Source of the DNA: Hyphomicrobiales bacterium
GTDB taxonomy: Bacteria > Pseudomonadota > Alphaproteobacteria > Rhizobiales > Beijerinckiaceae
Direction: 5' to 3'
DNA: 7,158 bases
Assembly (NCBI GenBank): GCA_028290595.1
Contig: JAQGJO010000018.1
Location: forward strand, 1-7,158
Below are positions 1-6,702 of this stretch, one piece after another. Under the pieces are notes generated by a model. That model made no database searches. It worked only from the letters and a program-made list of their open reading frames with translations, and was not told where the DNA came from. The position numbers and the translations under genes are program-made. The number at the start of each line of letters is the position of its first letter. Position 1 is the stretch's first letter.

Positions 1-271
1 TGGTCTGTCCGAGAAAACTCGAAGAGGTCATCTCGGTGATGCCGGAGATCGAACCGAGCGCCCGCTCAAGCGGAGCGGCGACGCTGGCAGCCATCGTCTC
101 CGGATCGGCGCCCGGCCGCCCGGCCGATACGACGATGGTCGGAAACTCGACGGACGGCATGCTGGCAACGGGCAGAAATGGATAGGCGACCAATCCCGCA
201 AAGAGAAGGGCCGCGGCGAGTAGCGCGGTTCCGATCGGCCTGAGAATGAAAATCGCGGAAGGGTTGTTCAT
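1..271 (-). CDS. mdtC: MdtC-like RND efflux permease, N-terminal 90 residues (partial)
   Basis: This is the start of a second RND inner-membrane permease; the rest lies beyond the left edge. The visible protein begins MNNPSAIFILRPIGTALL, followed by a hydrophobic first transmembrane helix (about residues 11-31). The porter-domain entry follows, with LPVASMPSVEFPTIVV, then PGADPETMAASVAAPLERALG and ITEMTSSSFLGQT. These blocks match the conserved first 90 residues of RND pumps and are closest, from memory, to MdtC. The ATG at 271 overlaps the TGA of the upstream mdtB-like gene as ATGA, and a GAGG ribosome binding site (282-279) lies 7 nt upstream, so start and translational coupling are well supported. 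In the family, MdtB and MdtC form a mixed trimer that drives drug/H+ antiport with the adaptor MdtA. The proton-relay residues lie outside the window, so activity cannot be judged. The paralogue assignment rests on gene order and motif resemblance. Confidence 0.95.
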   Translation of the reverse strand, partial: MNNPSAIFILRPIGTALLAAALLFAGLVAYPFLPVASMPSVEFPTIVVSAGRPGADPETMAASVAAPLERALGSISGITEMTSSSFLGQT

Positions 272-3200
272 TCGCCGGCCTCGCCGGCGCGTGGCTTCAG
301 CTCGCCGGCACGGGCTTCGGCGAGGGCCGCTTCCGTGCTGAGCTTGCGGCCGCCGCCGAGGCGCAGCCGGATGCGTTCGACGGCGAGATAGATGACCGGT
401 GTCGTATAGAGCGTCAGCAACTGGCTGACGAGCAATCCGCCGATGATCGTCACGCCGAGCGGAATGCGCAGCTCGCTGCCGGTGCCGGTGCCGAAGGCGA
501 GCGGAACAGCGCCCAGTAATGCTGCGAGCGTCGTCATCATGATCGGGCGGAAGCGCAGATGGCAGGCGCGCACGATGGCGTCGAAGGGCGACAGATTGTC
601 GTTGCGTTCGGCGGCAATCGCAAAGTCGATCATCATGATCGCGTTCTTCTTGACGATACCCATGAGCAGGATGATGCCGATCAGCGCGATGATCGACAGG
701 TCCTGCCCCGTCAGTTGCAGCGCGAGCAGGCCGCCGACGCCGGCGGACGGCAATGTTGTGAGAATGGTGAACGGATGGGCGAGGCTCTCGTAGAGGATAC
801 CAAGCACGATGTAGATGGAGACGACGGCGGCGAGGATGAGCCAGGGCTGGTTCTTGAGCGAGCTCTGAAATTCCGATGCATCGGCGTGAAAATTCGCCGA
901 AATATTTCCGGGCATACCGATCCGGCTTTGCGCAGCGGAGATGGCGGTCACGGCGTCGCCGAGCGAAGCGCCCGGGCGCAGATTGAAGCTGATGGTGATC
1001 GCCGGGAACTGATCCTGATGAGCGACGACGAGCGGTGCTGTGGTGCGCACGAGACGGGTGAAACTATCCAGCGGCACCTGAACGCCGCCGGTGCCCGACA
1101 CATAGAGCTTGGACAATGAAGAAGGATCGTTCTGATAGAGCGGCGCTGCTTCGAGAATGACCCGATATTGATTGGTCTGGCTGTAGATCGTCGAAATCTG
1201 GCGCTGGCCATAGGCGCTGTTCAGCGTGTCGGCGATGGACTGGATCGAAATGCCGAGACGGCCGGCTTTTTCGCGATCGATGTCGACAAAGGCGCGCAGG
1301 CCGCCGTCCTGGCTTTCGTTGGCGACATTGCGCAGAATCGGGTCTTTCTGCATTTCTTCGAGCAACCGATTGCTCCATTGCGTAACTTCGGCCGGATCGG
1401 CTCCCGATAGCGTGTACTGATATTGCGACCGGCTATTGCGCGTCGAGATCAATATGTCTTGCACAGGCTCGAGATAGAGGTTCGCGCCGGGGATGGTTGC
1501 AGCCGTTGCGCGCAGGCGCTCGGCGATCTGCGTCGCCGTCGCCGTGCGTTCTTCGCGCGGGCGCAGGACGATCGTCAGCCGGCCGGTGTTGGCTGTGGCG
1601 TTGAGCGGCCCGATGCCGAGAACCGACACGACGCTGGCGACGTCGCCGTCATCGCGCAGCCGGCGCACGACCTGCTCCTGGAGATCGGTCATTTCCCGAA
1701 ACGAGACGTCGGGGGATGCTTCCAGCACTGCGCTGATGAGGCCGGTGTCCTGATCGGGCAGAAAACCCTTCGGGCTGATGATGTAGAGATGGACCGTCAG
1801 CGCCAGGGTCGCCAGGGTTAGCAGGATCATCAGGCCCTGACGTTTCAACGCCCACGCCAGCGTCGTCTCATAGGCGCGCGCCATCCGCTCGATCGGATAT
1901 TCGGCGAAGCGCGCCAGCAGGTTCTCACCTTTACCCTCACCTTCGCCAACACCAGCGGCCAGAAGTTTTGCCGAGAGCATCGGCGTCACGGTGAGCGAGA
2001 TGACGGCGGAGACGACGACGGCAATGGTCAATGTCAGCGCGAATTCGCGGAACATGCGTCCGACGAGACCGGTCATGAAGAGGAGCGGAATAAACACAGC
2101 GATCAGCGAGAATGTCAGCGAGACGACCGTAAAGCCGATCTCGCGCGCACCATCGAGAGCGGCATCGAGCTTGTTCTTGCCCTTCTCCAGATTGCGCACG
2201 ATATTTTCGATCATGACGATGGCATCGTCGACGACGAAGCCGGTGCCGACCGTCAGCGCCATCAGCGAAAGGTTGTCCAGGCTGAAGCCTGCCAGATAGA
2301 CGATGGCGAACGTGGCGATGATGGACAACGGCAAGGTGATTGCCGCCACAATGGTGGCGCGCAGCGAGCGCAGGAACAACAGGACGACCAGAACGACGAG
2401 GATGACGCTGAGAACGAGCGTGAATTCGACCTCGTCGACGGAGGCGCGGATGGTGTGGGTGCGATCCTGGACGACCTCAAGCTTGATGTTCGCCGGGATC
2501 AGACGTTGCAGGCGCGGCAATTCCTGGCGGATCCGGTCGGCAGTCTGGATGATATTGGCGCCAGGCTGTTTCTGCACGTCGAGAATGACCGCCTGCTGGC
2601 CATTGTACCAGCCGCCGACTCTGACGTTTTCGAGCCCGTCGGCCACTTCGGCGACGTCGCGCAGCATGACGGAAACATTGTTGCGCGAGGCGACGACGAT
2701 ATTGCGGTAGGCTTCCGCCAACGCGATCTGATCATTGGCCGAGATGATCCACGCCTGGTGCGTGCCATCCAGCGTGCCCTTCGAGCCGGCGACATTGGAG
2801 CCGACGATAGCCAGGCGCAGATCGTCGATGCCGATCTTGTAGGAGGCCAGGCGGGCGAGGTCGGCGCGGATGCGCACGGCGGGGCGAATACCGCCCTGGA
2901 TGGTGACATGGCCGACGCCGGTGATCTCCGACAGGCGCGGCGAGATCAGCGTGTCGGCGAGGTCGCTCATCGCGCGCAATTCCGAACTCTCAGAAATGAG
3001 CGCGATGGATACGATCGGCGCATCCGCCGGGTTCACCTTCGAATAGGTCGGCGGATAGGGCAGGGTTTTCGGCAATAGCGCGGACGAGGCGGAGATCGCC
3101 GATTGCACATCCTGCGATGCGGCGTCGATGTCGCGGTCGAGATCGAATTGCAGAGTGATCTGGCTAAGGCCAAACGACGACTGGGACGACATCGAGACAA

Positions 3201-3429
3201 GCGAGGGAATCTGCCCGAGCAGGCGCTCCAGCGGCGCCGTGACTGTCGAGGCCATCGTCTCGGGATTGGCGCCGGGCAATTGCGTCTTGACCAGGATGGT
3301 CGGGAAGTCGACCTGTGGCAGGGACGAGACCGGCAGGCGCAGATAACCGAGGATACCGCACAGCAGGATCGCCACCGCCATCAGGCCGGTTGCGATGGGG
3401 CGCAGGATGAAGGGCGAGGAAATGTTCAT
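268..3429 (-). CDS. mdtB: MdtB-like RND multidrug efflux permease, complete
   Basis: This is a full-length proton-driven RND permease (1053 residues; the family is about 1040) that would move substrates from the periplasm or inner membrane into a trans-envelope channel. Transmembrane helix 1 lies at about 10-30. The first porter region carries VDFPTILV and PGANPETMASTVTAPLERLLGQ, the helix 2-6 block is about 335-490, helix 7 is near 532-550, the second porter region is about 560-855, and helices 8-12 are about 862-1017. Proton-relay residues are intact: D401-D402 in GTGFVVDDAIVMIENI, K928 in GIVKKNAIMMIDFA, and R959/T966 in the helix-11 block ending GTGTGSE. YSKVNPAD, NPADAPI, SANDQ and QPGANII are very close to MdtB. 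Oddities are a GEGEGKGE linker (about 494-502) and a repetitive C-terminal tail with three AGE units (encoded by TCGCCGGC at 272, 281 and 302 on the plus strand). The start is doubtful: the ATG at 3429 has no good ribosome binding site and follows a 14-bp duplication; see the separate entry. Confidence 0.97.
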   Translation of the reverse strand: MNISSPFILRPIATGLMAVAILLCGILGYLRLPVSSLPQVDFPTILVKTQLPGANPETMASTVTAPLERLLGQIPSLVSMSSQSSFGLSQITLQFDLDRDIDAASQDVQSAISASSALLPKTLPYPPTYSKVNPADAPIVSIALISESSELRAMSDLADTLISPRLSEITGVGHVTIQGGIRPAVRIRADLARLASYKIGIDDLRLAIVGSNVAGSKGTLDGTHQAWIISANDQIALAEAYRNIVVASRNNVSVMLRDVAEVADGLENVRVGGWYNGQQAVILDVQKQPGANIIQTADRIRQELPRLQRLIPANIKLEVVQDRTHTIRASVDEVEFTLVLSVILVVLVVLLFLRSLRATIVAAITLPLSIIATFAIVYLAGFSLDNLSLMALTVGTGFVVDDAIVMIENIVRNLEKGKNKLDAALDGAREIGFTVVSLTFSLIAVFIPLLFMTGLVGRMFREFALTLTIAVVVSAVISLTVTPMLSAKLLAAGVGEGEGKGENLLARFAEYPIERMARAYETTLAWALKRQGLMILLTLATLALTVHLYIISPKGFLPDQDTGLISAVLEASPDVSFREMTDLQEQVVRRLRDDGDVASVVSVLGIGPLNATANTGRLTIVLRPREERTATATQIAERLRATAATIPGANLYLEPVQDILISTRNSRSQYQYTLSGADPAEVTQWSNRLLEEMQKDPILRNVANESQDGGLRAFVDIDREKAGRLGISIQSIADTLNSAYGQRQISTIYSQTNQYRVILEAAPLYQNDPSSLSKLYVSGTGGVQVPLDSFTRLVRTTAPLVVAHQDQFPAITISFNLRPGASLGDAVTAISAAQSRIGMPGNISANFHADASEFQSSLKNQPWLILAAVVSIYIVLGILYESLAHPFTILTTLPSAGVGGLLALQLTGQDLSIIALIGIILLMGIVKKNAIMMIDFAIAAERNDNLSPFDAIVRACHLRFRPIMMTTLAALLGAVPLAFGTGTGSELRIPLGVTIIGGLLVSQLLTLYTTPVIYLAVERIRLRLGGGRKLSTEAALAEARAGELKPRAGEAGE

Positions 3430-3443
3430 GATGAGATGTTCAT
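3416..3443 (-). repeat. 14-bp imperfect tandem duplication at the mdtB start
   Basis: Read on the minus strand, ATGAACATCTCATC (3443-3430) is followed immediately by ATGAACATTTCCTC (3429-3416), identical at 12 of 14 bases. The second copy is the permease start. Fourteen is not a multiple of three, so the upstream start at 3461 is out of frame with the permease; removing one copy would restore the continuous frame MSEAAAMNISSPFILRP. Confidence 0.8.
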
Positions 3444-3461
3444 TGCCGCCGCTTCGCTCAT
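3426..3461 (-). other. 11-codon mini-ORF overlapping the mdtB start
   Basis: Between the adaptor stop and the permease ATG lies a short frame encoding MSEAAAMNISS and a TGA. Its ATG (3461) has the best ribosome binding site of the junction, GAGGG at 3473-3469 with a 7-nt gap. Its TGA (3428-3426) overlaps the permease ATG (3429-3427) as ATGA. Its last five residues, MNISS, repeat the first five of the permease, MNISSPFILRP. This arises from the 14-bp duplication described separately. Ribosomes recruited here could terminate and restart on the permease, so it may act as a coupling leader. It may equally be the remnant of an older, longer permease N-terminus (MSEAAAMNISSPF) broken by the duplication. 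The sequence is directly visible; both functional readings are inference. Confidence 0.55.
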
Positions 3462-3465
3462 GTCG

Positions 3466-4701
3466 TCACCCTCGGCGGCCGCCGCCGCGCCGTCGTTGCG
3501 GCGCCTCTTCGGCAGCGGGGGTCGGCTGCACTTCATCGTCCATGGTCGGGTTGACCTTCGCCTGGTCGGTCAAGCGCCCGAAACCGGTGATGACGACGCG
3601 CGCGCCGGTGCTGATGCCGCTGTCGATGACGGCCGTCTTCTCATCCTGCCGGCCGACGGTCACGTCCGTCAGTTTGACGGTGTTGTCGTCGCGCAGAACA
3701 TAGACATAGCCTCCGCGCGGTCCGCGCTGAACGGCGGCCGGCGGCACGACGGTCGCGTTGCGCAGCACATCGATATAGGCGCGCACGTTGACGAATTGGC
3801 CAGGCCACAGCCGCAGATCGCCATTGGCGAATTGCGCCTTGACGCGCACCGTGCCGGTGGTCTGGTCGACCTGATTGTCGACGACTTCGACAGTGCCGGT
3901 TTCGATCAAGGTCGCGTTGTCGGCATCAAGCGCTTGCACGGTGATCTTGGCACGGGCCTGCGAGGCGTTGAGCGCGCGCAGCCGCTGTTGCGGCAGATTG
4001 AAGATCACGGTTAGCGGCCGCACCTGGGTGATGGTGACGATGCCGGTCTGGGCCGAGGATTGAACGAGATTGCCGAGGTCGACGAGGCGGATGCCGGTGC
4101 GGCCGTCGATGGGGGCGCGGATGGTGGTGTAGTCGAGGGTGATCTTGGCGCTGTCGATCAGCGCCTGGTCGACGCGGACCTGGGCTTCGAGCTGGGCCAC
4201 GGTGGAACGTTGCGTGTCGGCCTGCTGCTTCGAGCCGTAATTGGTTTGCGCCAGCCTGACGTAACGATCGAGATCGAGGCGGGCATTCTGCAACAGCGCT
4301 TCATCCTGCGCCTTCTTCGCCACGGACTGGTCGTATTGCGCTTTGTAGGTGCGCGGATCGATGCGGGCGATCACGTCGCCTGCTTTCACGTCCTGACCTT
4401 CGCGAAAGGTCATTTCAATGATGGTGCCGTCGACCTGCGAGCGCACGGTGACGGTGTTGAGCGCCTGCACGGTGCCGACGGCATCGGCCGTCACCTGCAC
4501 ATCTTGGTTGCGCACGCGCGAGACGATGACGGGGATCGGCGGCTGGCTGCCGCGCCCGTCTGGCCCGCCGCTCGCCTCAGCTGCGACGCGTTGCGGCAAG
4601 TAGGCCCCGCCGACGCTGGAAGGCAATGTGATCCAGCGCGCATAATGGGCGTAGATAAGGGCCGCCACGATGACCCCCGCCAGGAACAGAAATTTCTTCA
4701 T
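3466..4701 (-). CDS. mdtA: MdtA-like periplasmic adaptor (membrane fusion protein) of RND pump
   Basis: This 411-residue adaptor (E. coli MdtA is about 415) would link the RND permeases to the outer-membrane channel. It starts MKKFLFLAGVIVAALIYAHY, one N-terminal membrane segment (about 4-19) with no lipobox cysteine, so it is probably anchored by an uncleaved helix. The first lipoyl half is at about 83-119 (NTVTVRSQVDG, FREGQDVKAGDVIARIDP). A coiled-coil hairpin follows (about 120-188), then the second lipoyl half (YTTIRAPIDGRTGIRLVDLGNLV, 191-213), the beta-barrel domain (about 227-310, TGTVRVKAQF, LWPGQFVNV) and a membrane-proximal domain (about 315-385). The C-terminus is an acidic/Pro stretch ending QRRRGGGRRG, a basic tail whose role is unknown. 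The ATG overlaps the upstream TGA as ATGA, with AGGAG (4711-4707) 5 nt before it, so the start is well supported. Resemblance to MdtA is close throughout, including PGIVVITQ-like and DNQVDQTTGT blocks. Confidence 0.96.
   Translation of the reverse strand: MKKFLFLAGVIVAALIYAHYARWITLPSSVGGAYLPQRVAAEASGGPDGRGSQPPIPVIVSRVRNQDVQVTADAVGTVQALNTVTVRSQVDGTIIEMTFREGQDVKAGDVIARIDPRTYKAQYDQSVAKKAQDEALLQNARLDLDRYVRLAQTNYGSKQQADTQRSTVAQLEAQVRVDQALIDSAKITLDYTTIRAPIDGRTGIRLVDLGNLVQSSAQTGIVTITQVRPLTVIFNLPQQRLRALNASQARAKITVQALDADNATLIETGTVEVVDNQVDQTTGTVRVKAQFANGDLRLWPGQFVNVRAYIDVLRNATVVPPAAVQRGPRGGYVYVLRDDNTVKLTDVTVGRQDEKTAVIDSGISTGARVVITGFGRLTDQAKVNPTMDDEVQPTPAAEEAPQRRRGGGRRG
3469..3473 (-). promoter_or_regulatory. 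Ribosome binding site GAGGG of the adaptor/permease junction
   Basis: GAGGG lies inside the last codons of the adaptor gene, 7 nt before the ATG at 3461. It is 39 nt before the annotated permease ATG at 3429, too far to serve it directly. No purine-rich site precedes 3429 at a usual distance. This site therefore decides between the two possible starts. Confidence 0.55.
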
Positions 4702-6326
4702 GGCCGCTCCTGCAGGACCGTTGCAGGCAGGCCCGCGGCTGGCAAGGATGTCGAAAGGGCAGGTGCGGAAGATGTCGTCGAAGATGTCATCGAAGATGTC
4801 ATGGGGGCGGGCGTCGCGCGTCCTTCATAGATCATCGGGTCGCTATACTCACGGGTAAAGCCGCCGCCCAGCGCCTGATAGAGGCTGACGATGGCGAGCA
4901 GCCGTTGATAGCGCACGAGGGTCAGGGCATCCTGTGCGGAAAACAGTGTCGTTTGTGTGTTGAGCAGGGTGACGACATCGATGATGCCTTCGCGCAGACG
5001 CTGCTGGGTGATCTGGTAAGCGCGCCTCGCTGTTTCCACGGCGACGGCCTGCGCCCGTTCCTGCTCGCCGTATTTGCGAACGCCGATCAGTGCATTTTCG
5101 ACATCGGACAGGGCGGTGACAATCGACTTGCGGTAATCGGCCACGAGTTCGTTGCGGCTGCCGCGTGCCGCGTCGAGCTGGCCCTGCAGGTTATAGCCGT
5201 CGAAAATCGGCTGGGTCACGCTGGCGGCTGCCGAAAGCGCGATGGCGTCGGCGCGCAACAGATTGCGCAAAGCGATACTGGAGAGGCCGCCACTACCGGT
5301 CAAGGTGATGTTCGGAAGAAAGGCTGCGCGGGCTGCAACGATATTCGCCTCCGCCGCCGCCAGGCGGGCTTCGTTGCCGGCGATGTCTGGCCGGCGCAAC
5401 AACAATTGCGCCGGCAGGCCGGGCCGCACGTTGGGCAAAGCAAGGCTGCGCAGCCTGCCGCCCTTGATCGTGATACTTTCAGGCGTGCGGCCGACCAGCA
5501 CGGCGACAAGGTTCTTCTGCTGCAGCATCTGGCGTTCGAGGATCGGTATGTTGACGCGCAGATTGGCGATCACGGTTTCCTGCTGGGCGACATCGAGCGC
5601 GGTGGCGGTGCCGACCTCGACCCTGCCGCGAATCGCGCCAAGCACGTCTTCGGCAGCGCGGATGTTTTCGCGGGCGATCTGTAGGCGGTCCTGGGCGACG
5701 AGCACCTGAAAATAGGTATTGGCAAGGGTGGCGAGCATGGCGACCGCCGCCGTGTCGTAATCGAAATGGCTGGCCGCGAGTCCGAGCCGACCGGCTTCTG
5801 CCAGCGACTTGTTGCGACCCCAGAAGTCGAGCACATAGCTGGCCGACAGGCCAGCGTCGAAGCGATTGCCGACCGAGGAGGTAAAGGGCGGCGTCTTCGA
5901 GCGCAGGGTGCCCGGTGTCAGGCTGCGCGACGCATCGCCGGTGCCGCTTAATTGAGGATAAAGCGCGGATTCCGCGATGCGCATCTGGGCATCCGCCTGG
6001 GCGAATCGGGCAAACGCCGCCGCGAGGTCGAAATTGCCGTCGAGCGCCTGGCGGGCCAAGGAGGTCAGTTCCGAGGAGCCGAAGGCCTGGAACCAGTCTT
6101 GCGCGACAGCCGATGCAGGCCGCGCGCCGTCAGCCCGGTAGTGTCCGGCGAGCGCCGGCACCGTGCCATCAATTCGTTCCGAATCGAGCGCACAGCCGGT
6201 GAAAAGGGGGATCGCCACAGCAAGCATGAGCAGTCCCGGAGCGCGGACGCTCCGTTTGCTATCGAGTTGATGGAAACGCAATATCACGCCTGAAACCTGT
6301 CGCCTCGGGGCCGGCAAATCACGCAT
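4698..6326 (-). CDS. NodT/OprM-type outer-membrane efflux lipoprotein
   Basis: This is the outer-membrane channel of the pump, 542 residues from the longest start. A hydrophobic segment (about 32-44) ends in the lipobox LFTGC, so C45 would be lipidated and become the mature N-terminus. The two-fold repeated TolC-like domains follow at about 75-280 and 305-488. Diagnostic blocks are ALYPQLSGTG, SYVLDFWGRNK, GRVEVGTATALDVAQQE, LLLRRPDIAGNEARL, AAEANIVAARAAFLPNI, TQPIFDGYNLQGQL and LREGIIDVVTLLNTQ. The family normally ends soon after the LYQALGGG block (482-489). Here a Ser/Thr/Ala/Pro-rich tail of about 50 residues continues, including three tetrapeptide repeats. The start is uncertain. The ATG at 6326 gives a long leader before the signal helix and lacks a clear ribosome binding site; the GTG at 6287 (C at 32) and the ATG at 6227 (C at 12) are alternatives. 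The gene is first in the operon, upstream of the adaptor and permeases, whereas many mdt operons have the channel last or elsewhere. Confidence 0.95.
   Translation of the reverse strand: MRDLPAPRRQVSGVILRFHQLDSKRSVRAPGLLMLAVAIPLFTGCALDSERIDGTVPALAGHYRADGARPASAVAQDWFQAFGSSELTSLARQALDGNFDLAAAFARFAQADAQMRIAESALYPQLSGTGDASRSLTPGTLRSKTPPFTSSVGNRFDAGLSASYVLDFWGRNKSLAEAGRLGLAASHFDYDTAAVAMLATLANTYFQVLVAQDRLQIARENIRAAEDVLGAIRGRVEVGTATALDVAQQETVIANLRVNIPILERQMLQQKNLVAVLVGRTPESITIKGGRLRSLALPNVRPGLPAQLLLRRPDIAGNEARLAAAEANIVAARAAFLPNITLTGSGGLSSIALRNLLRADAIALSAAASVTQPIFDGYNLQGQLDAARGSRNELVADYRKSIVTALSDVENALIGVRKYGEQERAQAVAVETARRAYQITQQRLREGIIDVVTLLNTQTTLFSAQDALTLVRYQRLLAIVSLYQALGGGFTREYSDPMIYEGRATPAPMTSSMTSSTTSSAPALSTSLPAAGLPATVLQERP
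4707..4711 (-). promoter_or_regulatory. Ribosome binding site AGGAG of the adaptor gene
   Basis: AGGAG on the minus strand lies 5 nt before the adaptor ATG at 4701 and inside the end of the outer-membrane factor gene. With the ATGA overlap it indicates coupled translation of the two genes. Confidence 0.7.
4768..4803 (-). repeat. Three tandem 12-bp repeats in the outer-membrane factor gene
   Basis: On the plus strand the 12-mer GAAGATGTCRTS occurs three times without gaps (4768-4779, 4780-4791, 4792-4803), differing only at positions 10 and 12. In the gene's frame the repeats encode MTSS, MTSS, TTSS, in a C-terminal tail beyond the conserved channel domain. A degenerate relative, GGATGTCGAAAG, sits near 4746-4757 and reads as part of LSTSL. 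Being in frame, gain or loss of units would change only the tail length. Confidence 0.85.
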
Positions 6327-6370
6327 CCACGTCGCCGCGAAGCCCGTCGCGCCGGTAGCTCTTCATACTG

Positions 6371-6390
6371 GAACGCGAAACAGAACGCGA
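6371..6390. repeat. Pair of 8-bp direct repeats upstream of the efflux operon
   Basis: GAACGCGA occurs at 6371-6378 and again at 6383-6390, a period of 12 bp, 45-64 bp upstream of the longest outer-membrane factor start. Tandem half-sites at this distance can bind a regulator, but no regulator gene is in the window and chance is possible. Confidence 0.4.
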
Positions 6391-6430
6391 TGCCCAGAAG
6401 AGCTCGGGGAAACTGGCGGCGGGGCAGGGT

Positions 6431-6475
6431 GCTGGCAAGTTACATATTGTTTATTCGATCCGCCTTGTTGCCAGC
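6431..6475. repeat. 8-bp inverted repeat with 29-bp AT-rich spacer
   Basis: GCTGGCAA (6431-6438) and TTGCCAGC (6468-6475) are perfect reverse complements. The spacer includes the AT-rich run TTACATATTGTTTATTC. In RNA the stem could extend by a G-U and a G-C pair (6430/6476, 6429/6477). It lies about 105-150 bp upstream of the outer-membrane factor start and could be a dyad operator or a leader hairpin. No T-run follows, so it is not a standard terminator. Confidence 0.4.
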
Positions 6476-6477
6476 GC

Positions 6478-6497
6478 TTTCGGCTGTCGGTCCGAAA
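6478..6497. promoter_or_regulatory. 20-bp dyad with 6-bp arms, candidate operator
   Basis: TTTCGG and CCGAAA flank an 8-bp spacer. The layout (6-8-6, TTT at one end and AAA at the other) is the same as that of the dyad at 6548-6567. Such dyads resemble operators of dimeric helix-turn-helix regulators, but the arms are short. Confidence 0.3.
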
Positions 6498-6547
6498 CCC
6501 GTTCAGGGCGCCCATTGTGGCAATTATGTCGTATCCAGCGCCAAATT

Positions 6548-6567
6548 TTTGCGTGCGAGATCGCAAA
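6548..6567. promoter_or_regulatory. 20-bp dyad with 6-bp arms, second candidate operator
   Basis: TTTGCG and CGCAAA flank the 8-bp spacer TGCGAGAT. It starts 70 bp after the start of the similar dyad at 6478. It lies about 220 bp upstream of the efflux operon and 270 bp upstream of the receptor, so it could serve either. Confidence 0.3.
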
Positions 6568-6652
6568 TCAGCCGCTTCTTCTCAACTTAACAATAGTCGG
6601 ATGAACCGCAACCATTGCGCTCTTTCCATAAGTAAAACTTGCCGAATGGCCC

Positions 6653-6679
6653 TCAAAATTGATTTTGAAGAATTCAAAA
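6653..6679. promoter_or_regulatory. Irr-box-like palindrome 1 with an overlapping dyad
   Basis: TTTTGAA GAA TTCAAAA (6663-6679) is a perfect palindrome with 7-bp arms and a 3-bp centre. It has the form of the Fur-family Irr site as I recall it (TTTAGAA, short spacer, TTCTAAA), with T for A at arm position 4. A second perfect dyad overlaps it on the left: TCAAAAT TG ATTTTGA at 6653-6668. The half-site TCAAAA thus occurs at 6653 and 6674, 21 bp apart, with TTTTGA between; another TCAAAA lies at 6758. It is 161-187 bp before the receptor ATG. Recognition by Irr is inferred. Confidence 0.5.
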
Positions 6680-6701
6680 GAGCCGCTCAAATCACTATAT
6701 A
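6673..6701 (+). promoter_or_regulatory. Candidate receptor promoter A (TTCAAA, 17 bp, TATATA)
   Basis: TTCAAA (6673-6678) and TATATA (6696-6701) each match four of six bases of the sigma-70 hexamers with ideal 17-bp spacing. Transcription would start inside palindrome 2, a geometry suited to repression by its binding protein. It competes with candidate B and neither is proven. Confidence 0.3.
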
Positions 6702-6702
6702 T

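Noticed and set aside
272..309. Three TCGCCGGC repeats near the end of the mdtB-like gene as a possible mobile repeat
   Set aside because: They are in-frame codons for the repeated residues AGE in the low-complexity tail, and one provides the GAGG ribosome binding site of the next gene.
443..3078. Multiple plus-strand frames of 60-207 codons inside the mdtB-like gene
   Set aside because: They overlap each other and a full-length RND permease with intact proton-relay residues; they are shadow frames.
3103..4014. A 303-codon open frame on the plus strand, antisense to the adaptor and permease genes
   Set aside because: It is a by-product of strong GC bias opposite real genes. Its peptide is rich in Arg, Asp, Gly and His without motifs, and the minus-strand proteins are plainly homologous to known families.
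4060..5684. Long plus-strand frames of 256 and 259 codons (4060-4830, 4905-5684)
   Set aside because: Both are antisense to the adaptor and outer-membrane factor, have no recognisable domain, and are explained by third-position GC bias.
6363..6566. A 67-codon minus-strand frame upstream of the outer-membrane factor
   Set aside because: It has no clear ribosome binding site, an unremarkable Ser/Arg-rich peptide, and covers the repeat-rich probable regulatory region.
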